This document shows, in pieces, positions 23,594 through 33,583 of a stretch of DNA of 64,000 nt; within the stretch, counting starts at the first letter, position 1; each line of letters starts with the position of its first letter. A model generated the notes under the pieces. That model did not search any database. It saw only the letters and a program-made list of their open reading frames with translations, and had not been told where the DNA came from. The position numbers and the translations under genes were made by a program. The stretch is taken from the NCBI GenBank assembly GCA_016802295.1, contig JAESIW010000138.1, positions 877,904-941,903 of the forward strand, in the 5' to 3' direction. The DNA is from Brachionus rotundiformis. Lineage: Eukaryota; Rotifera; Eurotatoria; Ploima; Brachionidae.

Positions 23594-24897
23594 TGTAGTA
23601 AAATATATTCAGATTTTCTAAAATATAAAATCGAATTTTTTCATAACTATTTATATAAATTTTTATCAACAATCGTTGGATATAATTTTTTATTAATTTT
23701 TTTTCAGAATCATACATTTACTTAATTTATAAAAATGCCACAGTTTTTGAGAACACCTGGAAAGCATTTCTAGAAAATAGAAAAATAATTTTAAAGTAAA
23801 ATTTAATTTTATGTAGTAATTTAAAGCTAAAATAAATCGATTTCAAACTTTAGACATTAAAATTTAATTTAATTTAATTCTTTTCAAGTGAATGATTCAT
23901 CGTTGCAAGACGTGTCTCATTATATTTGAATATTAATTTGATGTTTCATGATTCTTTAATTTTATGCTTAATTAAGCCAAGCGAATTTCTAAAGTAGGTA
24001 AAGGTTCATACAGGTTATCTTGAAACAGATTTTAAAAAACAATAAAATATACGTTAAAAACTCGTAGATTTTAGTTTAAATCAAATTTAAAATTCTTATA
24101 AAAATATAATAGAGCTATAAAATGTTAATTGACAATAAGACATTTCCACCAAGTGTTTTATTGTCAATTAACCGATTAACACTTCATTTATTTAAATAAT
24201 ATAAAATAATTCTACCAACTAAGAAAAATTTCTTATAAAATTAGTTTGAAAAATTAAAAAAAAATTGAAATATTTGAATTAAATTTTATGAATTTTTACA
24301 ATATCTGAGAAAATCAAATTAATATTATTGAAATATTGAATGCTTGAAAGTTTTAAACTAGAATAGTGATCTTTTGATGACAAAGCAATTTAGAGTCTTG
24401 AATAAAAAAATTTAATTGTTTTTGATATTGGTTCTATCGAATTCTCACTTATCCTTAAATTAAATTTAAAATTTTTCGAGTCATTTTTCCTTAAATTTTC
24501 AAGAGAATTATGAAAATCTAGTGTTTTAAAAGCAAAAGATAGCTATTTTTCTTTTATTTTAATAGAAATAGTCAATATATTCAATTGGTAAATTATCTTA
24601 ATTAAAAAAAATATGAATCGTTTTAATTTTATTAAAACAGGTTGAAATGATCTGTAAGTGATTTTTGATATTTTAGATGGACAAATTCACCAAATTTGAA
24701 ACTCAAATTGTTTTAAACAAAATTTAAAATAAAATAACTAAATTAGTTAAATTAGCTAAATTAGTGACTCATGTACACCAACTAATATAAATAATAGGAG
24801 TATAAATAGGAGGTGATTTTGACAAAAGTCATTTCATTTTTTAAAATTTAAATTTTGAATCAAAAAAATAATATTTTGGAAAATGGAAAACAAAGCA
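23594..24897. other. AT-rich intergenic region with a hairpin
   Basis: About 1.3 kb without a recognisable gene. It contains the long hairpin at 24124-24172; otherwise only A/T-rich DNA. Confidence 0.4.
24124..24172. repeat. 18-bp inverted repeat (hairpin)
   Basis: GTTAATTGACAATAAGAC (24124-24141) and GTTTTATTGTCAATTAAC (24155-24172) are reverse complements at 17 of 18 positions, around a 13-nt loop (ATTTCCACCAAGT). It stands alone in AT-rich intergenic DNA. It is too short for a transposon; it could be a structured RNA, a cruciform site or a terminal repeat pair of a tiny element. Confidence 0.6.
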
Positions 24898-25376
24898 GTC
24901 ACCATAACTCTGCCGATCAGCAGGTCCCAAGCCCTGATGAAAAAAGAGGAGGGTGGTGGCAGCCACATGCATCGTATGTGCATGTGGTCTTTCACGTAGT
25001 CTGCAAAAGAGCTGTATGGCGGGTACATAGGCCTACGGGTCTTTGTCCAAGTCTTGTCGTATGAGGGCGCCGCTGGCTTCGACCATCTCCCAGTATAGAA
25101 TCCGGAAGGAGCGAGAATCTGCTGTACAGCTGACCCTCTGCAGACAGTACGTAACTTTGGAAGCCTTAAGTTAAGACTTTGTCTCGAATGAGAGAGAAGT
25201 CGCTTGGTTTGTGGTTCCAAGCTAGTCTAAATAGTTGCCGAGTTCGCAGCCAATTTTGAGTGCTCGGATGAGTGGCGCTGTTTATGATGAACGTCCCACT
25301 GGCTTCTTAGGGAAAGACGCCGTCATAACTCTGCCAAAGCCGGTCCCAAGCCCGGTTGAGAAAAGAGGAGGGTGAC
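24898..25376 (+). mobile_element. GC-rich short repeat element, copy 1 (full-length)
   Basis: A sharply bounded island of much higher GC than its surroundings, framed by GTCACC at the left and GGGTGAC at the right. A module of about 55-60 bp occurs at both ends in the same direction (24898-24956 and 25322-25376); it contains CATAACTCTGCC, GTCCCAAGCCC and AAAAGAGGAGGGTG. Two further relatives are at 48840-49147 (minus) and 30710-30823. No open frame makes sense as a protein. It is probably a non-autonomous mobile repeat (SINE-like or a deletion derivative of a non-LTR or DNA element); the class is not resolved. GTCCCAAGCCCGG with GAGGAGGGT resembles motifs I have met in animal non-LTR elements, which is recollection only. 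Confidence 0.7.
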
Positions 25377-25508
25377 AAAAAATAATTTATTTTTTTAAAT
25401 TTAAATTTAAATTGAGAACTTTTGTTTAAATCTTAAAACAAACAACTTCTCAATTAATTCTTGATAGATTTTCTTTTAAAATAATTAGCAATAATTAATA
25501 ATTAAATA

Positions 25509-25699
25509 ATGTCAAATTTTGACAGACTTAAACATAAATTTTACCCAAGTACAACCTGTATAATTGGAAAGTATTTTTTATTCATATTTGTGAAAAACAA
25601 CTATTATTTTAGGCGAATTGAGTTTATCGAAAAATTATTAATAGAAAAAATTTCAGAAATTGAATTAAATTATCTAAGTTTTCTAATTTCTAAATGAGA
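25509..25699 (+). CDS. possible two-exon small protein (48 aa)
   Basis: ATG at 25509 opens a 21-codon exon to 25570; a GTATTT...TTTTAG intron of 41 bp would join it to GCGAATTGAG (from 25612), and the frame continues to a TGA at 25697-25699. The product would be a 48-residue, Lys/Ile-rich helical peptide with no family I recognise. The unspliced frame is also open, so splicing is not forced. It lies alone between the repeat element and SLC39A9. Confidence 0.25.
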
Positions 25700-26101
25700 T
25701 CACCTTTAGATTGCGTTTAATCTCTTTAAAAATTTATTCTTATGAGAAAATAAAAACATATTATTAATAAATTTTAAAATATAACAAATATTTAAATTTT
25801 TAATTATTTAATTTTCTTTGAATTTAATCAATAAAAATTGATCAGCTTTTTTTAAACAATTTTAAGCTAAATTTTAATTTTTTTAGAAATTAAAGACAAA
25901 TTTATATCCTGATATAACCTTAGATTAGCCACAATTTTAAATAAACTGATTCTTATGGATCAGAATGAGCCTAAACTTAAATGCCTTGAAATTAGATTCT
26001 GAATTAAGTCTTAAATCATAAAAATTCTCATTTTTAAAAATAAATAAATTTAATTTATTAAAAAAAACAATTATTTTTTTCAATTTTTATACAAAATATT
26101 T
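25700..26101. other. AT-rich intergenic stretch
   Basis: About 400 bp downstream of SLC39A9 (which is on the minus strand). I see nothing beyond A/T-rich DNA. Confidence 0.4.
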
Positions 26102-27241
26102 TTAATGACTATGTCCAACAGATAAAAAGACTGGCAGCAAAGCGCCTATACAAAAAATAAGCATCTCTCCTGTTCGGAATTGACGATCGTCGTTGTGAGA
26201 CTGGACCTCAGGCAAGACATGGACAGTGCTTACATACAAAAATGTGCCTGCGCTAAACAACATACACAAACCTGTTGAATTTGATGAAACTACGCTAGTA
26301 TCAGAGTGTATATTAAGTAAAATAAATGTAATAATTGCCATTATTGGTGCAGCCGTGGCAAAAATGGCCAAATGCTTTCTCACTTTGGACCTATCGAGTC
26401 CTTCGTGGATCAAAAATGAGACTAAACCTAATGCAGCTGGTGCCTGGATTCATTTAAAATATTAAAATGCTTTTATTAAAATAATTTATATTACTTTATG
26501 TAGCATAATAGCTATGAAAACAATCATTTCTACATCGGTTTTAGACGAGGCTGCCGCGGCTCCCAGAGCAATTCCATCAGCGGCTGCGTGAACAACTAAG
26601 CCTAAAGTTGTTGTGAATGAAATTTTGTTACGCAATGCCTGATTGTCCAGCACCTGGTGAGTCTTGTGGCTTATTTTACCGCCAATCTGGTCCACTATGA
26701 GCATAAAGACAAATCCCAATACCAGAGTTAAGCCAACCAGAGAGTGAGAATTAGATCCATGCGTGTGAGAACTTTTATCTGAAATTGGTACATCTTTTGA
26801 GTTTTCTTTCATTTTAAGTTGTTCATTAGGCTCTTCTTTGTTAGTACCATCTTTTTCCACTACATTACGGACAAATCTAATTGGCTTATTCAAATTAACA
26901 TTGTAGGATATTTGTTCTTTGAATATAGCAAGGTCTTGATCGGCAAATCTTTTGTGCTCATGGTGAGATGGTTCGAGACATTTTTGATTCGAATACAAGG
27001 TATGTATCCCTTCTGGGATGATAACAGCCAATGCAGTACCTATTAACAGTCCTGCGCCAACTATGGTCAGCTGTTTCATTTTAGACTTTAATTTAAAAAA
27101 ATTGGTATTAAGCTTACCACAATTAGAAATTAATCAAAAAAATACTTCAGATAAATTCAGAGTTAGTGGTACAAGACCGGCTACGAATGAGCCGATTAGC
27201 ATAAAAATACTCAAAAAGATAAGCATTAGGACACCTTCCAT
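26102..27241 (-). CDS. SLC39A9: zinc transporter ZIP9
   Basis: Three exons (27241-27146, 27085-26495, 26443-26102), 342 residues. The N-terminal segment MEGVLMLIFLSIFMLIGSFV starts TM1; TM2 region GAGLLIGTALAVIIPEGIH; a His-rich loop (HHEHKR...SHTHGSNSHS); TM4 LGLVVHAAADGIALGAA with the zinc-site His and Asp; TM5 MLHK + APAALGLVSFLIHEG; and it ends LFSAGTFLYVSTVHVLPE and VGHSH. It is near-colinear with ZIP9 of animals. Role: Zn2+ import from the Golgi or exterior into the cytosol; vertebrate ZIP9 also acts as a membrane androgen receptor. In TM5 it has IHEG where I recall human ZIP9 having MHAG. Confidence 0.93.
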
Positions 27242-27716
27242 TTTTTTTCTAATACAAACTGGCTACGTGTTGGTTTTGTTTTAAATATTTTATTTGATGT
27301 CTCTCAATGCAAAATTGAAAATATATTTCAAAAATTAAAAATTATTAAGATAGTTTATAAAATTTTTATTTATTTTTATTTCAGTAATAACTTAACCTTA
27401 GAATTGGTACATTATTCCATAATTATGTCAGCTTTATAAAAAAATATTTGAATTTATTTTATCAACTAAAGCAAGCAAAAAATAATAATTTGATTTAAAA
27501 AAAAATAAAACGCAAAAACTTAATTTTGTAAAATTTTTAAAAATATTTTTAAATTAAAAAAAGCAAATATTAAGTTTAAAAATGTTAAACTGCTTATTTA
27601 TTTTAAAATCCATTTTAAAAAAATATTTTCATTTGAATTAAAAAATTTAACTTTACATCAGAATTGAAATTTTTTTATTTAATCAAAAATTAAAAAATAA
27701 TTTTTTTTATAATAAT
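27242..27716. other. AT-rich intergenic stretch
   Basis: About 475 bp between SLC39A9 and the coiled-coil gene, including the upstream side of SLC39A9. No other feature seen. Confidence 0.4.
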
Positions 27717-29132
27717 TTAAATTACTAAGACTAAATTTTTTTTATGATTTATAAACGCAAAGTGCCCTGATCTAGAAAACTTGAACTGGTCAAAAACTAG
27801 ACCAGTGCGTAATTTATTGGTTATAATCAGTTCTCCCTTATGATTGTAATAAGAAACCTTATCAAATCCATTAAAAACAATATATTTTTCTTTATAAAAA
27901 TCAAGGCATATTTTTGACGCTTTCAGATCATCAAATGTTAACTTGGACAGCAAATCGCCACTCGAGCGGCATATCAGCCTAAGCTCATTCTCACATTTGA
28001 CAAAAATCTTCAAGTCATTAATGCCAATTACTTCACCCTTTAGGTAAAACGAGCTGTTCTCTTTGCTCCTTTGTCCATATGACTTGGTCATCTTCAACCT
28101 CTCATCGTACTCTCGAATAAGTGGTCTCTTCTCGGAAAGCACAAATACTGTCTTATCATGCATCAAGAGCGACTGCACCTCAAAGTTCAATGACTGGTCC
28201 TGGACACTCTTGAGATTGGTATCATACATGTAGAGTATGTGCTCGTTTTTGGACTTGCGGAAATCCAGCAGAATACAATTATCGTACACACAGTAGGCAA
28301 CCAGATTTCCAACATTACACACTTCTATTTCATGCAGTACAGACCCATTGTAATAGACTATTTTGGCAAAGACCGATATAACTTTACCATACACTTTTTC
28401 ATAAAGAACAAGTAGCTTATTTTTAGATATTAAAGTTATGTGCTTTTGAAACAAATGATCTTCTATTATGTGGTCAATTTTGTAGACTCGTTGCTGAATG
28501 ATATTGTTTAGATAGGATATTTTGGTCACTATGTCAACTTTATTGGCCGAATCGTAACTAATGTCACCAATGAATGGAATTTGGATATCTGCATTGTTTT
28601 TTTTGAACACAATGCCAATTGAGGGACTTGGGTCCGGAATCAGCCAGGTACAAGCATCGTTCAATTTTGCCACCAAAAGCTCAATTTTTTCAATCAACAC
28701 TCTACCATCGTCTTCGGAGACATTTTTTTTCGAGTTAAACTTGACCAAGTCGTCCAAAATTAGATTATAGGCCGAGTTAATAGTCGACTTGTTGGATTCG
28801 AATTTTTGATTATTTTCATACCTTTCTTGGTAATCTAAAAGTACATCGCGCTGATAAAGCTCCACATCATTTATCATCACATCTCTTTTCTGCACAATTT
28901 CTTTTATTAATTGCTCAGTGGCTCTGTTTATGTCGCTGACTACTCTTTGGCACTCATTTTCGATTTTCTGTCTTCCTAATTGATAACCATTGTTAATGAT
29001 GTCTACTTTTTGTTTTAAATTTACCAAATGGTTTGTCAATTCGGAGCTCATTTTGGAGCCAAGATAGTTCAGATTAGTCGAGTTTAAGTTATCATAGGAT
29101 GCAGTGGGATCTGATTCGTTATCGCTCATCAT
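27717..29132 (-). CDS. coiled-coil plus beta-propeller-like protein (RING-less TRIM-like)
   Basis: Single-exon gene, 471 residues, ATG at 29132. The first 170 residues are helical (LTNHLVNLKQKVDIINNGY, then RVVSDINRATEQLIKEIVQK), like the coiled coil of a TRIM protein. The remaining 270 residues form repeated beta-strand-rich units and end FDQFKFSRSGHFAFINHKKN. The C-terminal half is clearly homologous to the RING gene at 31436-32554 (SFYLKGEVIG versus SFYIQGSVVN; IVFNGFDKVSYYN versus LVYNGYSKLSLYN). There is no RING or B-box. I do not recognise a named family; NHL/propeller-type substrate binding is inference. It may act as a partner or competitor of its RING paralogue. Confidence 0.75.
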   Translation of the reverse strand: MMSDNESDPTASYDNLNSTNLNYLGSKMSSELTNHLVNLKQKVDIINNGYQLGRQKIENECQRVVSDINRATEQLIKEIVQKRDVMINDVELYQRDVLLDYQERYENNQKFESNKSTINSAYNLILDDLVKFNSKKNVSEDDGRVLIEKIELLVAKLNDACTWLIPDPSPSIGIVFKKNNADIQIPFIGDISYDSANKVDIVTKISYLNNIIQQRVYKIDHIIEDHLFQKHITLISKNKLLVLYEKVYGKVISVFAKIVYYNGSVLHEIEVCNVGNLVAYCVYDNCILLDFRKSKNEHILYMYDTNLKSVQDQSLNFEVQSLLMHDKTVFVLSEKRPLIREYDERLKMTKSYGQRSKENSSFYLKGEVIGINDLKIFVKCENELRLICRSSGDLLSKLTFDDLKASKICLDFYKEKYIVFNGFDKVSYYNHKGELIITNKLRTGLVFDQFKFSRSGHFAFINHKKNLVLVI

Positions 29133-29655
29133 AAGTTGTTTATTTATAAATTATATAAGACATAAAAACAATAATATATCTAGATGCCAGTTTATTTTTT
29201 TAATTGAAATTTAAACTTAATTGAAAATTTATGGAAAGAAGATAATATTTTAGGCAACTAAATGCATAAGAACCCTAAAGAACAAAATTATGAAATCATA
29301 ATTCAAATTTTTTTTTCATTCCAATAAACCAACATGCATTTTCTGTTCTATTACATCATAAATCTACTATGTTTCTACGATAGTGATTTTATAATTTTTT
29401 TTTCATACTTTTTTCTAGAAAAATAAAATCTTAAAAAATAAAAATTTTCTTAAGAAATTATTTTTATGGGTTTAAATAACACATTGATTCAATTATGAAT
29501 TTTGGAATCAGGATTTAAAAGCCAAATATTAAAAGAGAAGCATTAAAAAATTAAAATTAAAAATGAGTTAAAAAAAATTTTGATACTTAAAGTAATAAAT
29601 GAAAAAAAATGATTTTAGACAAAACAGATGATTGATTGATTATTCTATATACTCT

Positions 29656-30157
29656 TCTTTAATTAGTGCTTTGTTGCTAAAAAATAGAAAAAAATAACAC
29701 AAAAAACATTTTTATTTTTTTAAATTAATAAAGAAATTTATATCAAAACTTGATTTTATTTACCTGGATATTTATGCTCGCTAAATTTAGCTCCTGTATA
29801 AGATGAAGAAAATATTAGGTCAAAATTTTTTTTAAAAATCAATAAAATTTAAAAATAATTAGCAATAAATTTAGAAAAAGTTTATCTTGAATTTGGAAAT
29901 TAGATATGCTAGGGTAAATAGATAATTTTAATTTTAGTAAGTATTGTTTATTGTTGTATAAATTTTAAATAGACTTTGTATTTTTCGAGATTTGCCATTT
30001 ATGGTTAAAAAATTGTTTATTTAAATTTTTATTTTTTAATTTTTCGTAATCATCATTTGTCTAAATGCTAAATTATAATTTCGATTTTTATATGGTTTTG
30101 GTAGATTTAAATGGTATCTAAAAAGTATTAAATATTCGTTACGCACTTTCAAATTAT
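29656..30157 (-). other. possible short spliced transcript or microprotein
   Basis: On the minus strand, ATGGATAATTTGAAAGTGC (30157-30139) ends at a GTAACG donor. A 30-nt block (29793-29764) lies between TATACAG and GTAAATAA, and a third block starts after TTTTTTAG at 29676. Spliced in phase the frame would read MDNLKVRAKFSEHKYPATKH and stop, 20 residues. The internal 30-nt exon has excellent splice borders, but the rest may be chance. No homologue is recognised. Confidence 0.2.
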
Positions 30158-30709
30158 CCATTTTAAAAACTTTTTATTTTTTATTGCTTTTATTTATTAT
30201 ATTTTCATTCGGTTTTTAAAATACTTAAGCTTTTTACGATCTTTTGTTTTACTCTCTATAATTTATTCATGTAAAAAACTATTCACCGATAAATTTTAGG
30301 ATTTAAATCAATTAAAATAATATATTTTTTTGAATTTTTGTTTATTTTATTTATTAAACAGAAAAAAATAATCAAGAATTTTTTTCAAAATCGATTTTAA
30401 TTATGGAAATACTCAGTGACGAAACCAAAGCTGGTCTGATCGACTAATGTGGTACTTCATTTAAAGCTTTCTGTTTATTGAGAAAATAAACAATCAAAAT
30501 TTTACAAATAAATAAAGTAAATAACATTTTTTAATAAAGATATCTATTTTTATTAATCAGTCTGTTTTCGACGGTTTTCAAAAGAAAAGCTAACTTTTGA
30601 TATTCATTCGTACATCAAAACATATAAACAAGAATATAAGAATCTTGAAGAATTAATTTTTATTTTTAATGTAATTTTAAATCAAAATTAGGAATAAATG
30701 AACAAGAAT

Positions 30710-30823
30710 AAGTCTTGTTGTATGAGGGTGCAGCTGGCTTCGACCATCTCCCAGTATAGAATCCATAAGGAGCGAGAACCTGCTGTACAGCTCACCCAGC
30801 TCATAAAAAAATAAGAACGTGAC
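30710..30823 (+). mobile_element. GC-rich short repeat element, copy 3 (truncated)
   Basis: 114 bp matching the centre of copy 1 (24898-25376): AAGTCTTGTNGTATGAGGG, GCTGGCTTCGACCATCTCCC, AGTATAGAATCC, GGAGCGAGAA and TGCTGTACAGCT are shared. The right end is degenerate but still closes with GTGAC. Both terminal modules are missing or decayed. Confidence 0.7.
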
Positions 30824-31435
30824 ATTCATCTAATAGTTATTTTAATATTAGGATAATAAAAGTTATAATATTTATTCCTTTTTAGATTAATTTAATTTAA
30901 TTTTTCCAAATTTAAAAATTTTACCACAATTTAAATTTTCTTCAAAGTTTTTTTTAAAAGACTATCAAATATTCTAAACATGTTTAATTTTTTTAGAGTT
31001 TAAAATCTAAAATTTTTAAGAACCATGGATTTTTTCCTGGTAATCGTTATCTTTTCACTATTATAAGTTCTTAACTAGGTTCCGGTAATTTCTTATTGAA
31101 AAGTAACAAAAATTTATCTAAATTAAATTTCTTTAAGTCCAAGCTTATTCATATAATAGACAATTTTTCAAATTGAGATTTGAGATAATATTTATATAAA
31201 AATACCTAAATAAAAAATCAATTATATCAAAATTTTATTCAAATTCAAAGCAAACAAAAACTAATCTAATTAATAAACATTTTAAAGAATATAAATATTC
31301 CTATTTACAAATATATTAAGTAAAAATTTTTTTAATCTAAATAAAATTCGTTTTTTTTTTACAAAAAATGGTCAAAACACTATTTCTAAGCAACTTAAAG
31401 ACAAAAATAATTAAAAAAATATGTATCGATTTTTT

Positions 31436-32554
31436 TTATAAAATAAGAATAAAATTTTTAGACTTGTTCAAGAAAGCAAAGCAGCCTGATTGAGTTAATT
31501 GAAATTGGTCAAATTTTTCCGGATATCTAATCTTGTTGGCTTTGATTAGCTCGCCTATTGAATTATATAGCGATAATTTAGAATATCCATTGTATACCAA
31601 GAAATTGTTCATTTTGTCCATGAAAACACTAGAACTAACCAGATCATCGACATCAAACTTGAGTAGAACTTCTCCTTTACCTTTGGATAAGACTATAATG
31701 CATCTTTCATGCTTTGTGAAAATTTTGTCCGATGTCACATTGACCACAGATCCCTGAATGTAAAACGATCGTTTTGGATTCTTTTTTTGACCAAATTTGG
31801 CAAGCTTAACCAATTCAAAACCATACTCACGAATATATGTTTTTTTCTGATCAGATAAAACATAAATATTTGCTTCATTCATAAGTACATTAGTTATCTC
31901 AAAGCTGATAACTTTTTGAACAATTAAATTTAGATTCAAATCAAATAAACGCATGTCATAATTTCTATTTCCATTTGAGAACAATACCAATATGTATTTG
32001 CCATTGGTATTACAGCAAAAAAAATAAAATAAATGATTATTTACTTCTATTTCATTAATTAGTCCATTATTATCTATTAATTGTAAGTAAGTAGTGTTAA
32101 TTTTTCCATGGAAAACTTCTGTAAGCAAAAGAACCAAGTTTTGATTTAAAACTCTAATTTCTTTCCTTACTGGCTTGTACAGCAAAAAGTTGGTCAGGTT
32201 GAAAAATTTGTATTTAAATTCATTATTTAGAAAGGCTATTTTGTTTATTGAGTTATCGTTGTCATAGATTTCGTCAGCTCGGTTAATTCTTATATCTTGA
32301 ACTTGCTCTGGCAAATCGTTGGTAGAAAGACCATGGTTTAGTTTGTTAATCAAGTCCAAAAACTTGTAATGAGCCTGATTTACCGCCAAATCATTTAAAA
32401 CATGTTCTTTTAGACAGTAATTACAGGCTAAGCTTGGTAGGGTGGTGCTACAATTGGAACAAATGCTTTGTCCACATGGCAAAACTTTTGGTATTCGAAT
32501 AAAAGAACTACAATGAAAGCATTTTTTTAATTCCTCTATTATTTGTAGGCTCAT
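31436..32554 (-). CDS. RING-finger plus propeller-like protein
   Basis: Single-exon gene, 372 residues, ATG at 32554. An N-terminal RING-like zinc finger has Cys at 12, 15, 27, 32, 35, 44 and 47 (CFHC, LPCGQSIC, SNC, CNYC). The position normally held by the zinc-binding histidine (CGHSIC) is Gln29. The rest matches the C-terminal half of the 27717-29132 gene, including FDQFQLTQSGCFAF at the end. RING proteins are usually E3 ubiquitin ligases that bind E2 enzymes; the C-terminal part would bind substrate (inference). The Gln replacement may weaken one zinc site. Confidence 0.78.
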   Translation of the reverse strand: MSLQIIEELKKCFHCSSFIRIPKVLPCGQSICSNCSTTLPSLACNYCLKEHVLNDLAVNQAHYKFLDLINKLNHGLSTNDLPEQVQDIRINRADEIYDNDNSINKIAFLNNEFKYKFFNLTNFLLYKPVRKEIRVLNQNLVLLLTEVFHGKINTTYLQLIDNNGLINEIEVNNHLFYFFCCNTNGKYILVLFSNGNRNYDMRLFDLNLNLIVQKVISFEITNVLMNEANIYVLSDQKKTYIREYGFELVKLAKFGQKKNPKRSFYIQGSVVNVTSDKIFTKHERCIIVLSKGKGEVLLKFDVDDLVSSSVFMDKMNNFLVYNGYSKLSLYNSIGELIKANKIRYPEKFDQFQLTQSGCFAFLNKSKNFILIL

Positions 32555-33472
32555 CTCTTTCTATATTCTTGTTTCCTAGAATGACACCCTTAAGAAGACT
32601 CGTATTATACAAAATAATTTAGCATAATTTTGGCCAAATTATTGAAATCGATTGCTCATAATTTATTGCAAGGGGTGGCAAGACTTTTTTCCCATACAGT
32701 ATTTATCTACATTCAACTAATCAAAAAATATAGAAGCTTATTTATTTATTTAAATAATAAGTTATAATAATTTTTTGGAGTGAAGTGAACCAAAATAGAG
32801 AATATGAAAACATAATTATTCAAACAATTTCGAAAATTTAAACAGAAATTTATCTTAAATACCAAAAATGTAGATCTAACAGATAGATTAAGTAACTATG
32901 TTATGTAAACTATAATTTAGGATTTTGGTTGCTTCGGAAATTGGATTCTGTTAGCTATTGTTTGAATCAAATAGCGTTCAAGTTTTTATTAATAACAGTT
33001 TAAGATATATAAATGCTAAATTTAATTGCTCTAGCAATTAAAATGGCTGATTAACTTTTATCTAATTTCAACTTTAATTTACTTAATAAATTATTTTAAT
33101 AATGAAAAAATTTATTTTTAAAAGTAAACAGATTTTCGTTTAGTTAGAGAATTGGGTAAACAACTATGACAAAACATTAACGACTTTAAATTAATTTAAA
33201 AAAAAGATACTTTCTACTAAAAATATACCTTGATGATAAACAAGTGAAAAATATATTCCCAGAAAGAAACTAGAACTTCTTTAGATATTTAAGAATGAAT
33301 AAATATATATAATTTAAAAAAAAAGCCTTATATATTAAAAATTGATATGAACTAATTCTAGCATTTGAAAATAATTTAATTTAAATTTGAATTTATAGCA
33401 AATTAATTGAGTACTAATTTCAAAATTATAATTTTTCTTATAAAATTTAGCTTGGTAATAAATAATATCGAT
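32555..33472. other. AT-rich intergenic region
   Basis: About 900 bp between the RING gene start and the first tRNA-Leu. I see no gene or repeat. The first ~100 bp must hold the RING gene promoter. Confidence 0.4.
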
Positions 33473-33583
33473 GACAGTATGGCCGAGTGGTCTAAGGCGC
33501 CAGACTCAAGTTTGAAACAAAACTTAAACAATGTGTGTTCTGGTCAGTGTATACTGGCGTGGGTTCAAATCCCACTGCTGTCA
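33473..33583 (+). tRNA. tRNA-Leu(CAA) with intron, copy 1
   Basis: Type II tRNA: acceptor stem GACAGTA pairs with TGCTGTC, A box TGGCCGAGTGGTCTAAGG, anticodon stem CCAGA/TCTGG with anticodon CAA, an intron of about 27 nt just after the anticodon loop, long variable arm, and B box GGGTTCAAATCCC. No CCA is encoded. This copy stands alone, about 11 kb left of the other copies, but its sequence is the same. Confidence 0.96.

Larger units (their letters stand above)
29133..31435. other. 2.3 kb AT-rich region with few marks
   Basis: Contains the truncated GC-rich repeat copy at 30710-30823 and a set of splice-like exons on the minus strand (30157-29640). A very short ATG frame at 30403-30447 (MEILSDETKAGLID) has coding-like composition but no partner exon was found. 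Otherwise A/T-rich. Confidence 0.4.

Noticed and set aside
24920..24960. CTGATGA word suggesting a hammerhead ribozyme core in the left end module
   Set aside because: The matching GAAA and cleavage-site parts with closing stems are absent, and the right-end module lacks CTGATGA.
24834..25220. 128-codon open frame on the minus strand inside the GC-rich element
   Set aside because: The same sequence in copies 2 and 3 does not keep the frame, and no protein family fits; the repeat is noncoding.
30040..30157. 41-codon minus-strand frame with a faint LYR-like look (EYLILFRYH)
   Set aside because: The LYR signature and following arginines are not really present, and the frame could be interrupted by a GTAACG donor.
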